A stretch of DNA of 64,000 nucleotides, taken from contig CM070635.1 in assembly GCA_036346255.1 (NCBI GenBank), forward strand, positions 41,257,715 through 41,321,714. The letters are read 5' to 3'. Below the pieces are notes generated by a model. It was not told where the DNA came from, made no database searches, and was given only the letters and a program-made list of their open reading frames with translations. The stretch comes from Ampelocalamus luodianensis (lineage: Eukaryota > Streptophyta > Magnoliopsida > Poales > Poaceae). The position numbers and the translations under genes are program-made. How positions within the stretch are numbered: position 1 is the first letter of the stretch; the number at the start of each line of letters is the position of its first letter. Shown here one piece after another: positions 12,801-25,062 of this stretch.

Positions 12801-14854
12801 ATAGGCACAATGTAAATAAAAGGACATGGGAATAAACTAGAGATAAATGAACTTCGAAATCACTGAAATATGGAAGATGAGCATGCTCTAGCCAATAGGA
12901 GGACCAAGAAATTAAATATTCATAGCTAAAAGCCTGAAATACATTACCTTTCTACAAGTTGTCATAGGCTCATCAGAATAGAATGGGGGATATCCCACTA
13001 ACATTTCATACATGATAGCTCCAAGTGACCACCTAGAAAGGGACTGCAAACTCAAGAGGTCCAATGGTACAAGATATATATACTGAAAATTATGCTTACC
13101 AATCACACTCCATTCCATAGCCTTTCTTCAGAAGAACTTCTGGAGCAATGTAGTCTGGTGTACCAACAGTGGAGTAAGCCTGCAATCATTTAACCTTTTG
13201 TCAGAAAAAATGGAAATAAATTATCGTATAGGTATTACCAGCAGTCTATAGGTAAATTCTGCACAAGCTACTAATGATCACTACATATCATGCTAGCTAC
13301 CGACCAAAGTTCTTCTATTCTTTTGCCAGTGCTCCAACTGTTCTTGCTGTGAGCGCTTTGGTAGAGATTGATGTCTCCCATCACCATTTAACGATGGTGT
13401 TTTCGCAGATGTGACGTCCTTTTCATTCAGGTCTGGGAAGTTGGAATAGTCTAGCGGTTTGCATAATCCAAAATCTGACAGTCTCAAGTGACCATATCTA
13501 TCTAGTAGCAGATTATCAGGCTTGATATCTCTGAAAAAATCAAGTACTGAGTTCATCAGAACATCCCAAACAGAAGTTAGAAGCCGCCCATTTCAGGTTG
13601 TACACAACTACACATACCTGTGGATGTAGTTGTGCCTGTGGATCGATTCTATTGCAAGAACCGTTTCACCAACATAGAACCTGGCCTCATCTTCAGTCAA
13701 TGTATCTTTCCTCATTAGCAATGTCATCATGTCCCCGCCGGGGAGGTACTCCATGATGAGGTACAAGTATTCACTGTCTTGGAATGAACAATATAGCTTA
13801 ACAATGCAATGGTGATCCACTTCAGCAAGAAGATTTCTTTCGGCTCTGACATGCTCAACCTATGTGAAATCCAACTTAACATTTGGAGAATGAACAATCG
13901 ATGTAAACATGAACCCAAAATTATTGACAGAAGAAAGGCATACCTGACCTCGACGAAGCATTTCTGACTTCTTAAGTTTCTTCATTGCATACACATGCCC
14001 TGTGGTCTTCTCTCTGCAGACTCTGACCTAGAAGAAAAAGATTGCACCTACTGAAAGAAAAAAATCAAAGAAAAATAGGATTCAGACCAAGTGTATATTT
14101 GCATGAAATTTACCTCACCAAATGCTCCCTTCCCTATCATTGTCAACAAGTCAAAATCATCAACGCTCATTTTGTGCCTCTGCAAACGCATATAATCTGT
14201 CTCTTTCTTCTCAAATTGCTTCAGTATGTTGTTCTGCTCCTCCTCGGACACATTGGCGTCTGCTAGTTTCTTTTCTAAACTACACCGTCTATATGAAACA
14301 AAACCCACTAGTTAAAACATGTTCAGCCATGTAAAATCCTATCGCGAGCAAAATCGTGAAGCATCAGGTACAAAGCTACAGAAATTTAGTGTACAATCAT
14401 GTTTTGACATATAACTTTCATTACGCAAAGAAGCTTAAATATTATTCTTTTAGGATGAAATTAAATCACAACTACTTTAGATATATAATCATTCTAGAAA
14501 ATGTGGTCAATTTGATCTTTTCTCTTTTACTCTTATCGGCAATCTGGAGGTAGTGCGGAAAAAAAACAATGCCGCTGATCTCCTTATTTTATAACCCAAT
14601 GAAAAAAAAGTAAAACTTAGATAGCCGAACAATGCCACTGATCCTCCTTACCTTTCTTTCCTGTCCTGCAAATGTTTCATCTGCTCCTTGTAGTGCTTCT
14701 CAATGTATTGCTTCGCCGCGGCAACTCTCTGCTTGGTCGCACTTGATGGCGCCTCATCGCTCGCTTCCTTGCCATTGGGAGGCAATTCCTTCTTCTTGCC
14801 AATGGATTTCTCTCTTGTTTGGAGCTTGTTGAACCAACTCCTGGCTGAATCCAT
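9803..14854 (-). CDS. NDR: NDR-family AGC serine/threonine protein kinase (13 exons, 542 aa)
   Basis: Exons, in transcript order: 14854-14652, 14288-14114, 14027-13944, 13859-13618, 13530-13305, 13179-13100, 13032-12948, 12786-12655, 12530-12417, 12328-12281, 12172-12088, 10107-10054, 9903-9803. All introns fit GT-AG, and phases add to 543 codons including the stop. Residues 1-110 hold the basic helical N-terminus that binds MOB co-activators in this family. The kinase core has IGKGAFGEV (about 119), Lys142, HRDIKPDN (about 234), DFG (254-256), an insert in the activation segment, and AYSTVGTPDYIAPE with phospho-acceptor Ser at about 313. The hydrophobic motif FVGYTYKNF carries Thr at about 476. 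NDR kinases control polarity, morphogenesis and cell division. Length fits plant NDRs. The donor after exon 5 (GTCGGT) is weak. The large intron before exon 12 holds a complete hAT element. The last two exons were found by reading, not by homology search. Confidence 0.9.
10246..11431 (-). mobile_element. hAT element, 1.19 kb, copy 1 (inside an NDR kinase intron)
   Basis: The ends read CAGTGGCAGAGCCAGG on the left and the complement of CAGGGGCGGCGCTAGG on the right, a typical hAT inverted repeat. The 8-bp duplication GTGGCTTA flanks it exactly (10238-10245 and 11432-11439). Only the C-terminal part of a transposase remains, on the minus strand, so this is probably an internally deleted, non-autonomous copy. 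It lies in the intron between kinase exons 11 and 12 in the same orientation as the gene. An almost identical copy is at 54245-55427 in the opposite orientation. Confidence 0.92.
10440..10634 (-). pseudogene. hAT transposase C-terminal dimerisation domain
   Basis: The 64-codon frame begins ATASVERVFSAMNLVKNKLR and matches the hAT C-terminal dimerisation region (SVERVFSAM...KLRN...L...YIERDIF pattern). Preceding exon-like pieces with the same polarity lie at 10737-10919 and 11053-11283. No N-terminal zinc finger or catalytic core is present, so the protein would not transpose DNA on its own. The frame ends in SRR-VL followed by a stop close to the element's left end, as expected for a transposase terminus. 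Confidence 0.82.
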
Positions 14855-15377
14855 TGCAACCAAGAGAAGAAAGAGAATCAATTGCTCCAACTATGACTAC
14901 AAGCTAAATGTCTGAGCCTATACACTATTGTCTATACACAAACTGCATCCAAAACTTTCTTATCTGATGAAGCAGTATTAATTGAAGTACAAATTCAGCA
15001 TGATCTACAAGTGAACTCCCCAAAAGTGAAGATTAGAATTTTATTTACATAACTCCAAAATAATGGGAAATTTTGGCCTAAATTTTCGGCCTGGCAGCGT
15101 CGAAATATAGTCATCAAATTTTTAGGTAGTCGGAAAAAGTGGTGGTACGAGAAGCGAAAATGAAGGCTAGGAGGAGGGATATGCTAAAAATACACAGTAA
15201 AATGAGTGGCTTTGGTTGAGAGGACAAGTTAAAAAGGATTTTTTATGTATCTGCAAGCTAACAACCAAAATAATCTAAATGGTTTTAAAAATTGAAATAA
15301 TCTTTTAGAAACTAACGAGCTAAATTGTCGAAGATGTATCATCTGAGATGTTGCTTTTGCCACAAAGTAATTGTATA
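14855..15377 (-). promoter_or_regulatory. Upstream region of the NDR-type kinase gene
   Basis: This AT-rich stretch directly upstream of the kinase start codon should hold the 5' UTR and promoter. No clear TATA box or known element could be fixed by eye. It ends at a Stowaway-like MITE. Confidence 0.35.
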
Positions 15378-15625
15378 CTCCCTCTGTTTTGCTATATATG
15401 TCTATAGCCCACCATGCGCATAGATCAAGTAAGCACTAAATCGAAGAAAAAGCTAACGAGAAATGACCATACATACGCCTATTAAATACTTAATCTCTTC
15501 CAAAGCATTTAAATTGGGATAGATATGAAAATTTGCAATAACAACACTCTAGATTCCCTTAACGGACAAATATATTGAAATTGATACTCCTGAGCCCATG
15601 GACAAATATAGCAAAACAGAGGGAG
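15378..15625. mobile_element. Stowaway-like (Tc1/mariner) MITE
   Basis: The left end CTCCCTCTGTTTTGC and the right end GCAAAACAGAGGGAG are a perfect inverted repeat of the CTCCCTC type that marks Stowaway MITEs in grasses. TA precedes the left end (15376-15377); the right flank is TT, so the expected TA duplication is degraded. Length is 248 bp. It carries no coding sequence and lies about 520 bases upstream of the kinase start codon. Confidence 0.8.
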
Positions 15626-15639
15626 TTGTTTGTAGCAAG

Positions 15640-16069
15640 CTTATAAATTCCATTTCGGTACCGGCCGGAATGGCTGGAACATGCTATACCGGCACCCAAA
15701 GCGTCACACGGTAGCCTTAATACCGGTCATTCTGGTAACTCCGGTACTGGGCATAATTGAAGTGACCTCTCCTTTGAAACAGCTCGGAAGGCCCAACCCT
15801 ATACCACTTCTTCGGTAAGTGAAATTATGCTAGACTATGGTAAAATATATGAAGTTATAACTCGTGTTGTATTATTTAACCACGTATAACCTTTGTATTT
15901 ATGAATTCATTGAACTATGTGTCATTTTTATTCTATCATTATGTATTTGAAGTAGCCATAGGCACAGGGGCTACCATCACAATGATCGGAGCGAGCGGTG
16001 ATGCTGCGGTTGGGACGATAGTCTCAATGGGCATAGGTGGTGCTTGCGCCGCGGCCAATGTGTAGGGAT
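15640..16069. other. Unassigned stretch with GGTACCGG/CCGGAA motifs
   Basis: No gene is recognised. 15655-15745 is rich in CCGGTA/TACCGG words, similar in style to 29560-29620, and may be a degraded transposon end. The rest appears to lead into the antisense copia LTR. Confidence 0.3.
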
Positions 16070-17547
16070 ACGAGTAGGCTACACTAGTCGGCAATTCAAA
16101 AATTCTATCACATAAACCAAGAAGCCATATAAGCAAGAGATCATAGATCATTACCACTTGATGCGTAGTGCAGCAAAAGAAGAGTTGGAGTAGCTTGATC
16201 CAACGTCCAGTGGGTCGATGTAGTGGTCGTAGTCGATCGTCCAACGTCCTTGGCACCAATCGTCTCCAGCAACCTATCGCATTCCTTGCATAGGTCCTGG
16301 ATCGTCCTCAATCAGTGCAACAACTGCATCAGTGCCTATACAGTATCCACACATCCAGGGGTGGAACACCGTACGCTGGTGTGCTAGCACCAATGCGCAC
16401 GGTAGGGTTTCGGTGGAGCGACTCTCTTACGTCCCAATAGCCCCATGCATCCCCATATAAAGAGCCCATAACAGATCTTATCTGAATTGGTTTGTTCCAA
16501 CTCGTTAAGTGTGTGACCCTGTGGGTTCATGCGTAATCAGTTGTAACTAGAAAACTCCTTTATGACCACAAGTCGTTAGCGGTTCCTAGCTGGACATAAC
16601 GATTCTTGAATACACATAAATATTATATCAGACGCTTATGCAATATGATCTGCAATTAGGTCCTTATCACTCATGACACGCTCGTATCTCCACAAAGCTA
16701 GTTCACATTTAGTCACGACCAGTTTGTAACATCTTACAACCAGTTAGTAAATGATCATATATGACCAGCTCACGACCAGTTCGTATTTGGTCAGACTAAA
16801 CGACGTGCTTGAGTATTCTCCTTTTGCCTCACAATATCTGGTTCAACTACATGTGAGATATATGTCATCCATGGACTGTTCAATACTGATGCATAACTTC
16901 ATGTGGTCGACTCCTCGACCACTAGTGGCATGGCCATGTACTTTCTTTATCAGACAAAATCTAGGGGCCCATAGATATTTCTCCTGTTATGTTAGGATGA
17001 GCAAATCCCATATCCGACCAGTCATATCCCTCTACATGTTTCATAGCATACCTGAAAGCTACCTTTATAACTACTCAGTTACAGAGTAGAGTTTGACAAC
17101 CCCTAAGTTTACTATTACACATATAGGAAATCATGCTAATCTCAGGTCTAAGGATTATACATCATTATTTCTTGAGACCAACTGATGACACACAAAATCA
17201 TAACAATCTCAATAGTGTCTCAAGATGGGTCAATCCAACACCATGTTCTCTAACATGTGTTCACATTATTGATTCGATATCTCTATATCCTTGACCGGTG
17301 AAACATGGTTATCAATCAATACATGTACTAGTTGATAAGTCACTAGTGTCCCGATCAGCGATATTTGACCAGGGATACATTTAGAATGATATCATATAAC
17401 TTCAAGAGCTTCACCAATAAGTCATATACTTGTTAATCTTTATAAATGATAATTCATCCAAGAAACATAATAGCATATATTCTATAACTCATAAAGATAG
17501 ACTTGATGCAATCATCTCTATGATTACCTCTAGGGCATATCACAAAC
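16070..17547 (-). repeat. Antisense copia LTR, Angela-like
   Basis: Read on the minus strand, the right end gives ATATGCCCTAGAGG, the near-terminal motif of Angela/BARE-type LTRs. The next kilobase has the layout of such an LTR: a TGACCGG block, a stretch on ACCCATCTTGAGAC, and ATGGGCCCC further in. A TTATATGG TATA-like box lies near 16455. The first bases (TGTTGGAA) are missing, so the LTR is truncated at 17547. The downstream edge near 16070 is approximate. No internal domain is attached, so it is a truncated or solo LTR. Confidence 0.55.
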
Positions 17548-17559
17548 ACAATGACAGTG

Positions 17560-18295
17560 ACGCGGCTGCGACCAGGATTGTGATCTCCTCATGCGCTGGG
17601 GATGCAGGTGTGTCGTCCTATGCAGGCTGCACTGACATGTCTGGGAACACTGTGACAATCGGCTTGGGTGTTGAGGACGTGCACTCTGACACCTGTGCCT
17701 TCTTGCTACATATATCCATCCTCGCCCCGCCTGCGTGAGACATCGATCAAGACGCCTCTGCCATCACGAACAATGCCCTGATGACGCTGACAACCTTCGT
17801 CTGCGCCATCTTGATTTTTTGTTGGGCCCTTTGTATCTGCCTCATCACCCTCCCGGCCCCGTTGTCAAACTTCCCCTTGCCCAATGATCACACCAAGTCA
17901 CCAAGCAATGCACGCAAGCTCGAGAACTGCCCAGCGGCAGAGTATGTGTGTTCATCCAGCAGGTGCGCTTGTGCCGTCGTGCTATGCCAGTAGCATGTCC
18001 CCTCCTTGCTCCTAAGTTGTCCATTTTTTTTATTTCAACATTAACGATGAAAATTACTATTGTATCTAATGAACTTTACTGCAATGAACTACTTGTGTTA
18101 TTGCTAATGGGGTAAGGTAGAAAGACCACTCATGCTAAGCTTGCCAAAGGTGTCCCTCCCATCCGGACCCTTCGCCCAATCAGTCGTGATGATCTTGTCG
18201 ACAAGGGGGGCCATGATATGTGCGACACGTGGGGTCTCAACGGTGTTGATGTTGTGGACGCACCTCAGGCTGTCGACGTAGTAGATCTGTGACAT
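17560..18295 (-). pseudogene. Unidentified coding remnant, probably transposon-derived
   Basis: Two open stretches on the minus strand have protein-like composition. The first (18295-18104) starts MSQIYYVDSLRCVHN and ends with a stop; the second (about 17890-17750) reads GKGKFDNGAGRVMRQIQ and is rich in Lys/Gln and helical. A third piece (17750-17620) contains a run rich in Ser, Thr and Pro. The IYYVDSL block is reminiscent of the middle of Ulp1-type cysteine proteases found in plant transposons, but no catalytic set was identified. I do not assign a function. Confidence 0.35.
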
Positions 18296-18744
18296 AGAAA
18301 TTAATGCTTGTTAGCGTTCGTATTACTTTAGTTGATGCATGTATTTACTAAATGTAGAATGTTACATTTTATGTTAGACTTTTACTGGCATGTTCCCTAT
18401 GTTTTACTAGGTTGTTATATGAAGTTTACTGTGTTCATGATCTACATGGTTACTGGTTGTAAATGTACATATTACTGAATGCAACCCATAGGTTTACTAT
18501 GGAAACTTACAAGCACAATGGTGGCGCATCCACTGATGGAATTTGTAATAGCCTCAGTTTAAATGAACAGTAATCAAATGCTTTTCATAGCATTTCTGCT
18601 CATTTTTAAAACCTGAGCAAATTGTTACAAATTACCAACCTCCATTTCAACTCAAATCCTATTTTTATTTTGAAGCTTCAAAAGAAAATACAAGTCACAC
18701 TTGTGCTGAGACTGAGGAGTATTTTTCTCAAATACTAAATAAGG

Positions 18745-19051
18745 AGTTGTGGCATATCAATTGGAGTTGCCAGACTCTCTTTCAGCAGTACACGACACAT
18801 TTCATGTCTCTCAATTGAAGAAATGTCTTCGTGTTCGTACCGAAGCAACTGCTTATGAAAGTCTTGATCTCCAACCTAATCTTTCCTACCAAGAACAACC
18901 GGTGCGTATGCTCGATGAGATGGAACGCAGAACACGAAACCGCACCATCAAGTTCTTAAAAATCCAGTGGAGTAACCACACGGAAGAGAAAGCCACGTGG
19001 GAGCGTGAGGATTTGATGAGAATTGAGCACCCTTACCTCTTCCATGATTGA
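18745..19051 (+). pseudogene. gypsy integrase C-terminus with chromodomain-like end
   Basis: The frame reads YQLELPDSLSAVHDTFHVSQ, the conserved GPY/F-adjacent block of gypsy integrases, then a PVRMLDEMER stretch and TIKFLKIQWSN, EKATWERE, which match the chromodomain of plant chromoviruses. It ends with a stop at 19049-19051. The chromodomain directs integration to particular chromatin. The start is artificial: the frame simply begins at the deletion junction with the LTR. Confidence 0.85.
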
Positions 19052-19304
19052 AGTGCCTTTGAATCAAGAAAAGCAAGGTTAAACAAAGCAATGTAAAAGA
19101 AGATGTAATAACAACACCATGTTATTCCGTATAATCTTCATTTTGCTAGCTTTGAAAACAATTAAGACAACATATGTTGTAATATTTCTTTTCTATCTTT
19201 GAAGGAAATTAAGACAACAGATGTTGTATTTCCAGAAAAGATCTATTCAGCTTCATTCTATTCCAACTTCTAATCTGCCCGGAATCTCGGGACGAGATTC
19301 TGTT

Positions 19305-19315
19305 AAGGGGGGAGG
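19305..19315 (+). other. Polypurine tract of the gypsy element
   Basis: AAGGGGGGAGG sits three bases before the TGTAACAG start of the 3' LTR and follows the CTCGGGACGAGATTC block often found just before the tract in grass gypsy elements. It is the primer site for plus-strand DNA synthesis. Confidence 0.75.
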
Positions 19316-19317
19316 TT

Positions 19318-21053
19318 TGTAACAGCCTCAGTTTAAATGAACAATAATCAAATGCTTTTCATAGCATTTCTGCTCATTTTTAAAACTTGAGCAAATTGTT
19401 ACAAATTACCAACCTCCATTTCAACTCAAATCCTATTTTTATTTTGAAGCTTCAAAAGAAAATACAAGTCACACTTGTGCTGAGATTGAGAAGTATTTTT
19501 CTAAAATACTAAATAAGGTATTTTTAACAAAAATACATTTTTTCAAAATTTCAGAAGTTATTTTGACATTGATAAAAATATTTGTCTTTAAACAAACCTT
19601 TCGGTTTAAGTAATTTATTTATGTATTTTAAAATGAGAAACAATTGATTTTAAATTTTATCTGGGACATATAACATCCCAGTAGCCTCTCGAAAAAATTT
19701 CGCATTTTTACAAATTTATTTGCTATTTTTAAACCTCCGGTCAAACCTTTGAAGTTTTATTTTGGATTTAGTCAACCTTTAACCCAACCCTAGCCTCTAA
19801 GCACTGTAGTGACTTGAACCACATTGGTTTAGTCCAACTAGGTGTCACTCGGGCTGGCTCTGTCATGTTCGAGCTCAGCCCCAATCTCTAGTGAACGCGA
19901 GCCATCCGATTTTGAACGGACGAGTGAGATGCGTTGTGTCGTTCGGGTCATACGAGCGCACCACGCGATCTCCACCGTTGGATCTCAATCGCACGCATCA
20001 CTTTCTTTGGTTTAAAAACCAAAATGCGCTTCATCTCTGGCCGTTAGATCCTAAATGAACAACCTAGATCAGGAGTGACGTTCGGACTCCCGAACATCAC
20101 TTTAATATCCGCCGTTGGATTTAGATCCAATGCTCCGCCTCGAGCGGTGACGCTCAGACCACCTAGAGCATCCCGTTGATCTCAGCCGTTCAAATCAAAT
20201 CCAACGGTGCCGCTTTGATTGCGTTAAAACCTTAAAGAGCGCATCTTTTGAGTGACCGTTCGATTTCAATCGTGTGGTCCATAGGGGTGGTCACGTTCGG
20301 ATCGCCGAACGCCCCACTCAATGTGGACCATTCAAATCCAATCGGACCGTCTAGACGGGTGGCGATGTTCGGACTGCCAAACCCCACTTCAAATCTCGGC
20401 CGTCAAAATCAAATCTAACGATGCCGAGTCAACGCATTTGAAATCCTTTGGCACGCACCTTTTGGAGCAGCCGTTGGATTTAAATCGTGTGGTCCTCGTG
20501 GAAGGATGGCGATTCGGATCTCCTAACGTTCTTTTTAATCTCAGCCGCTCATGTTAGATCGAATGGTTGATATTCTTTTGAGCTTGTTGTTGGGTTTCCT
20601 TGTTGTAACTGCTAGTGGAGCCCACATGTAAGAGACTCATTTTTTTTCTTTCCTTCACTGCTGTGCGCCATTCCAGTGATTACCGTCGGTGCGGTAGAGT
20701 TAGTCTAGGAATTTGCTAATTATCTTTTGATACTTGGTGTCAATTTGCCACCGCATTGACACTAGAAGCTTCCCGTGAGCTCTTGAGGGTTGGCTTTCTA
20801 TATAAACCCTACTTTTGCTCTCACTGCCATTGTTGAGCAGTGAAGCTTTCTTCATCTTCTTCGGTGAAGCTTTTCTTTAACTTCTTTTGTGTTCTTTAGG
20901 TCTTGTGATCTTAAGAGGTAATACCCTTCATGATTCTCATCTTTTGTCAAAACAGGTAACTTGTGTTTGGACATCTCCTGTTTTCGGCCGGTTTTGCAAC
21001 TCTTTCTTCTCCAACTCCGGCTGGTAAGCTATGTCCTTATTTCTTTCGGTATC
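19318..21053 (+). repeat. gypsy 3' LTR
   Basis: It starts with TGTAACAGCCTCAG and repeats the 18544-18744 segment. Several CCGTTGGAT-type words occur between 19970 and 20560, and a TATA box (TATATAAACC) is at about 20799. The expected CA end is not reached before the antisense LTR at 21054. Confidence 0.72.
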
Positions 21054-22534
21054 TGTCGATACCACGACACACAACATGATAGTATATAGTCTAGAGTTCA
21101 TAACGAAGCCTTTACATCATCTAATTCTAACCTTGCATTAGCACGGCGAATGATAAACCATCACTTCAGTGGATACCCTCCCTTTAGTGAGTCATTCATC
21201 GTTGTATCGGAACACTTTGATCCCAACGCCTCGGTGAAGGGAGCCCCTTTGAGCAAACCGTACTGGAATGCCCTTACTACTATGGCCTACCTAAATACAA
21301 GGCTAGTCATAGATAACTTAATTAGCTAAGACTCTCTCATACCAGCACATGTGGTTGTACGCTTAGACTTAGATTGACAGTACCGACGTTCAGTCCTTAA
21401 TTGATCTGGATAAGAATCTCCCCCTATCTACATGCGAGCTCATACTCTCACATTCCACAGTTTATAATATAACCTGCCAGCGTAAAAAACAAGTTTTTTT
21501 TTTCATTTTTGTTTTTATAACAAACTAACAGAGGTTGCATTGCTCCTCTAGTCCAATATTTCAAAATCACCCAAGTCCATGCGCAAATTTTATTGAATAT
21601 TCAAACCTAGTGAAAACTATAACATGGCTAAGCATCTATACGATACACGCAAATAAAATATACCCGAATTGACATTAGCTACTGTCTACACCATGTCCTA
21701 AGGTCTATAACAACAAGGATAATAATATCACAAGGAGGATTCATGCATGCAATAGGATTTAACTACCGTTAACCATGAACGTATAAATTTTTAGGCAAAC
21801 ATACACGCATGCATAATAATCTTTGCAATCGAAATACAATAATTGAAATAGTAGGTTCAAAATGATCAAAGGGGGTGCTTGCCTTGCTCAAGTTGCTCTG
21901 AGCTTGGGGGTGCTTGATCGTCGTTAAATTCGTTCGCGATTCCGCTGTCTATTCGAAAGAACTGAGAAAAACCATAAATAATGAAGGAAATTCAACAGCA
22001 ACAAAATTCAAATATTTTTTCCATATTCATAAAGAGCGTGATTTTACATAAATTTAGCAAAAAGAATCATTCAATTTTGAGTTCATATGCGAAAGTTATA
22101 ACTATTTGAATTTAGTTCGGTTTATAAAATCCTTGAAAAGGAAAAGGTGACGTCGAAACCGTGTTTTTCCAAATTTATGCTTTCTAATAGAGAAGACATA
22201 TTCCTTTTGAACTGAAAGCAACTTTTCTATTTTTCCATTTTTTTTGAAAAATCATTTTCTTACATGTGGGTCCTACATGTCAGTCTCTTGGGTTTTAAAT
22301 CACGTTTTAATTAAGAAAACAGTGAATAGTCCCACATATCAGTGTCTCATTAGTTACTAACTAAGTAATTAACCTTAAACTAATCTTATATCGGGTTAAG
22401 CTCTGATAGGTGGGGTCCACCTGTCATTCCCTCGGAGTTTAATACGTTTAAGTTATGAAAACAGTGAGTGGGTCCCGCATGTCAGTGATTCAGTTTCAAA
22501 AAGTCATTTAAATTACTTTTCTGGCCAGTCCCAC

Positions 22535-25062
22535 TGTAAGATAGAGGAGGCCGACTAGGGGGGTGAATAGGCGGTTTTAAAAATTTCTTTGGCTAAAACC
22601 GATTTCTAAAGCGGAATTATAAAACAATACGGTTTTGTACAATTAAAACCTAAAACAACTAGTTTTGACTAAGTGCACCAACAATAAGTCTATTGATAGT
22701 GAAAGCATTTATACAAATACATGTAAGCAATTTAATACAAGGAATGTAAATTGCAATAAAGTAAAGCGCAAGAAAGCAAACCACAATGACACGATGTTGT
22801 TTTATCGTGGTATTCGGAGATTTGCCGGTCTCCCCTAATCCACGTTGAGGTAAGCCCAACCATGTTGGACCAGCTCCACAATTGAGCCAATACATCTGAG
22901 GTAAGTCCAACCACTTGGACCGGTTCCAAACCGAACCAACACCTCGCTCCACTCGGGGTTGCTCTTCCTCCACTCCAGAGATGGCGAGCACCAAACCACT
23001 CACAACCCCTCGAGTCTTCTCACAACCTTCATTGAGAATATCACCGGCGTAACTCCTCCAACCCATCTAGGTGTCGGCAAACACCAAGAGTAACAAGTTA
23101 GAGACGCTTACTTGAACGAATCAAGTGTCTAAGCTCAATGGATACACAATCCACTACCTAATGCAACACATGCACTAGGATTTGCCTCTCAAAACTCACT
23201 AAGTGCAACACATGCACAAAAGAGTGTAGAGGGCTTGCTCTTTGCTCAAAGGAATGAATATGGCACCAGCAACCTACCTCACAACCGGCCAAGATGGGTA
23301 TATATAGCCCACACACAAAAACTAGCCGTTTATAGAAGATTTTGTCGAAATTAGGGAGGTCCGGTCTGATCGTAGGCAAATGCCCGGTCAAACCGCCCTG
23401 ACTCCAACGGCTATAAAACTAGTCGTGTTGGACACATCCGGTCTGACCGCCAACTAATGGCCGGTCAGTTCGGACCAAGCTAGTCAGACCGCTCCACAAA
23501 GGAATCAGCAAATCCAGAAAAACACATTATCTGGAAAAAGCTAACCGAGTCAAAGACCCGGAGGTCTGGTCAGTCCAGACCTACAACTGCAGTCAGACCG
23601 CTCCACAACAATTCTAGAAAAACACATTCTCTGAAAAATGCTGACCGGGTCCAAGACTCGGGGGTCCAGTCAGTCCGGACTCAAGCCTGCGGTTAGACCG
23701 CTCCAGGAAACAAAAGCTGTTTTTTGCAAATTGCTTCAACTCAATTCACAAAACACATTTGCTAATTGATGCAAGATGCAAACAAGGAATGAAAGCATGA
23801 TTCTCAACAAGTTGCAAAACACATTTGCCAAATTTTAGCATCAAACCACAAGAAATAAGGTACATAGACTTAAACCATTTGGAAAACATATTTGCAAACT
23901 AAAATCACATGCGACAAGGATTATGCATGAGCCTCGACTATTTGCAAAACACTTTTGCAAACATTGACAACATGCAAAAGAGAGCTAGAGCAAGCACTAC
24001 GAGCTATCAACACATAACTAACTCAAGCTACTAGTCAAGACCTCTCTTAATGGTACGGTAACCTATACTAGCAATCCGGTCTCTGACCAAACACCAAGAC
24101 CGGTAAAAGACTAAGAACACATCCTTAGCCCTAGCTAGTCATACATTTGCCTTGCACAACCACTTGAAGCTTGATGACGCACATCATCACTTCAAGTCCG
24201 GGTTCTTAACTTGAAAGCTTATCAACACATGATGACTTGAATATCATCAACACATGATGATCTTCTTCACTTTGGGATCTTGTTTTGAGCATCATCAACA
24301 CATGATGATTTCCTTCATCCCAAGTCTCGATATGCATCAACACATAATGCATTCTTTACTCCAAGCTCTTTACTTGATGACGATCAATTCATTACGCCAT
24401 CTAAAGTCTTCATCATTATGGAACATAACCTATTTCATCAACTCATGGAAAATGTTAGTTTCACAATATGATTGTCATTAACTACCACGACATACCATTA
24501 ACTCATAATGGTGAGACAAGATACTTCAATCTTTCTCTCTTTGGTGATTGATGATAACCAACACAATTACAAGTAATTGAATGTAGATAAATATAAGTAT
24601 ATATGAACTACACAAGTTTTATATACTCAAGGATATGTTTCAAAGTAAAGATCCTTAATATTTGTGGACAAAGGAATGTGGATCAATACTAATGAAACCA
24701 CAAAATATAGAGTGAATTCCCCCTAAATGTGTGCATACACGAATGTATAGTAAGAACATATGCACATATTCAAGCTAACCTTTTGGTGAAGTTTAACCTA
24801 TATTTTGGATCCGAGGAATGCAATAAGATATAAGAATATGATGTCAAATGCATACCTCTTTGATTTTCACCTTTATATCCAATTGAGACTAAACAATAGG
24901 TATAACAATAAAGTGTTAGTCTCACAATTAGATTTGTCATTAATAACCAAAATACTCTATTAACTCATAATGGTAGGTGTAGATTCTTCACTCACATGTC
25001 ATCGACTTAACACTTTTAACTACTATCATTAGCGTCAATCTAATCCTAATCTGCGAGTGCGG
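22535..25062 (-). repeat. Antisense copia LTR region, SIRE/Maximus-like, nested in the gypsy LTR
   Basis: Read on the minus strand, the end is TATTCACCCCCCTAGTCGGC followed by CTCCTCTATCTTACA, the typical 3' terminus of SIRE/Maximus LTRs. A TATATATA box lies near 23290, and GGTCTGACCG-type words repeat between 23340 and 23700. CCCAC flanks both sides (22530-22534 and 25063-25067), and closing the gap restores plausible gypsy LTR sequence. The far end does not start with TG. A TGTTGGTTATCATC motif at about 24564 could be the true LTR start, with 24565-25062 being pre-LTR sequence that includes a CCCCCT (antisense polypurine) at 24719. Confidence 0.7.

Larger units (their letters stand above)
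18544..21053 (+). mobile_element. Internally deleted Ty3/gypsy element (chromovirus type)
   Basis: A 201-bp piece of the 5' LTR (18544-18744, starting TGTAATAGCC) is joined directly to the C-terminal end of integrase. A polypurine tract and the 3' LTR (from 19318, TGTAACAGCC) follow. The 5' piece and the start of the 3' LTR are nearly identical over their shared length. Everything from the rest of the 5' LTR through gag and most of pol is missing. The 3' LTR is interrupted or cut at 21054 by an antisense gypsy LTR. No 5-bp duplication could be matched. Confidence 0.78.
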
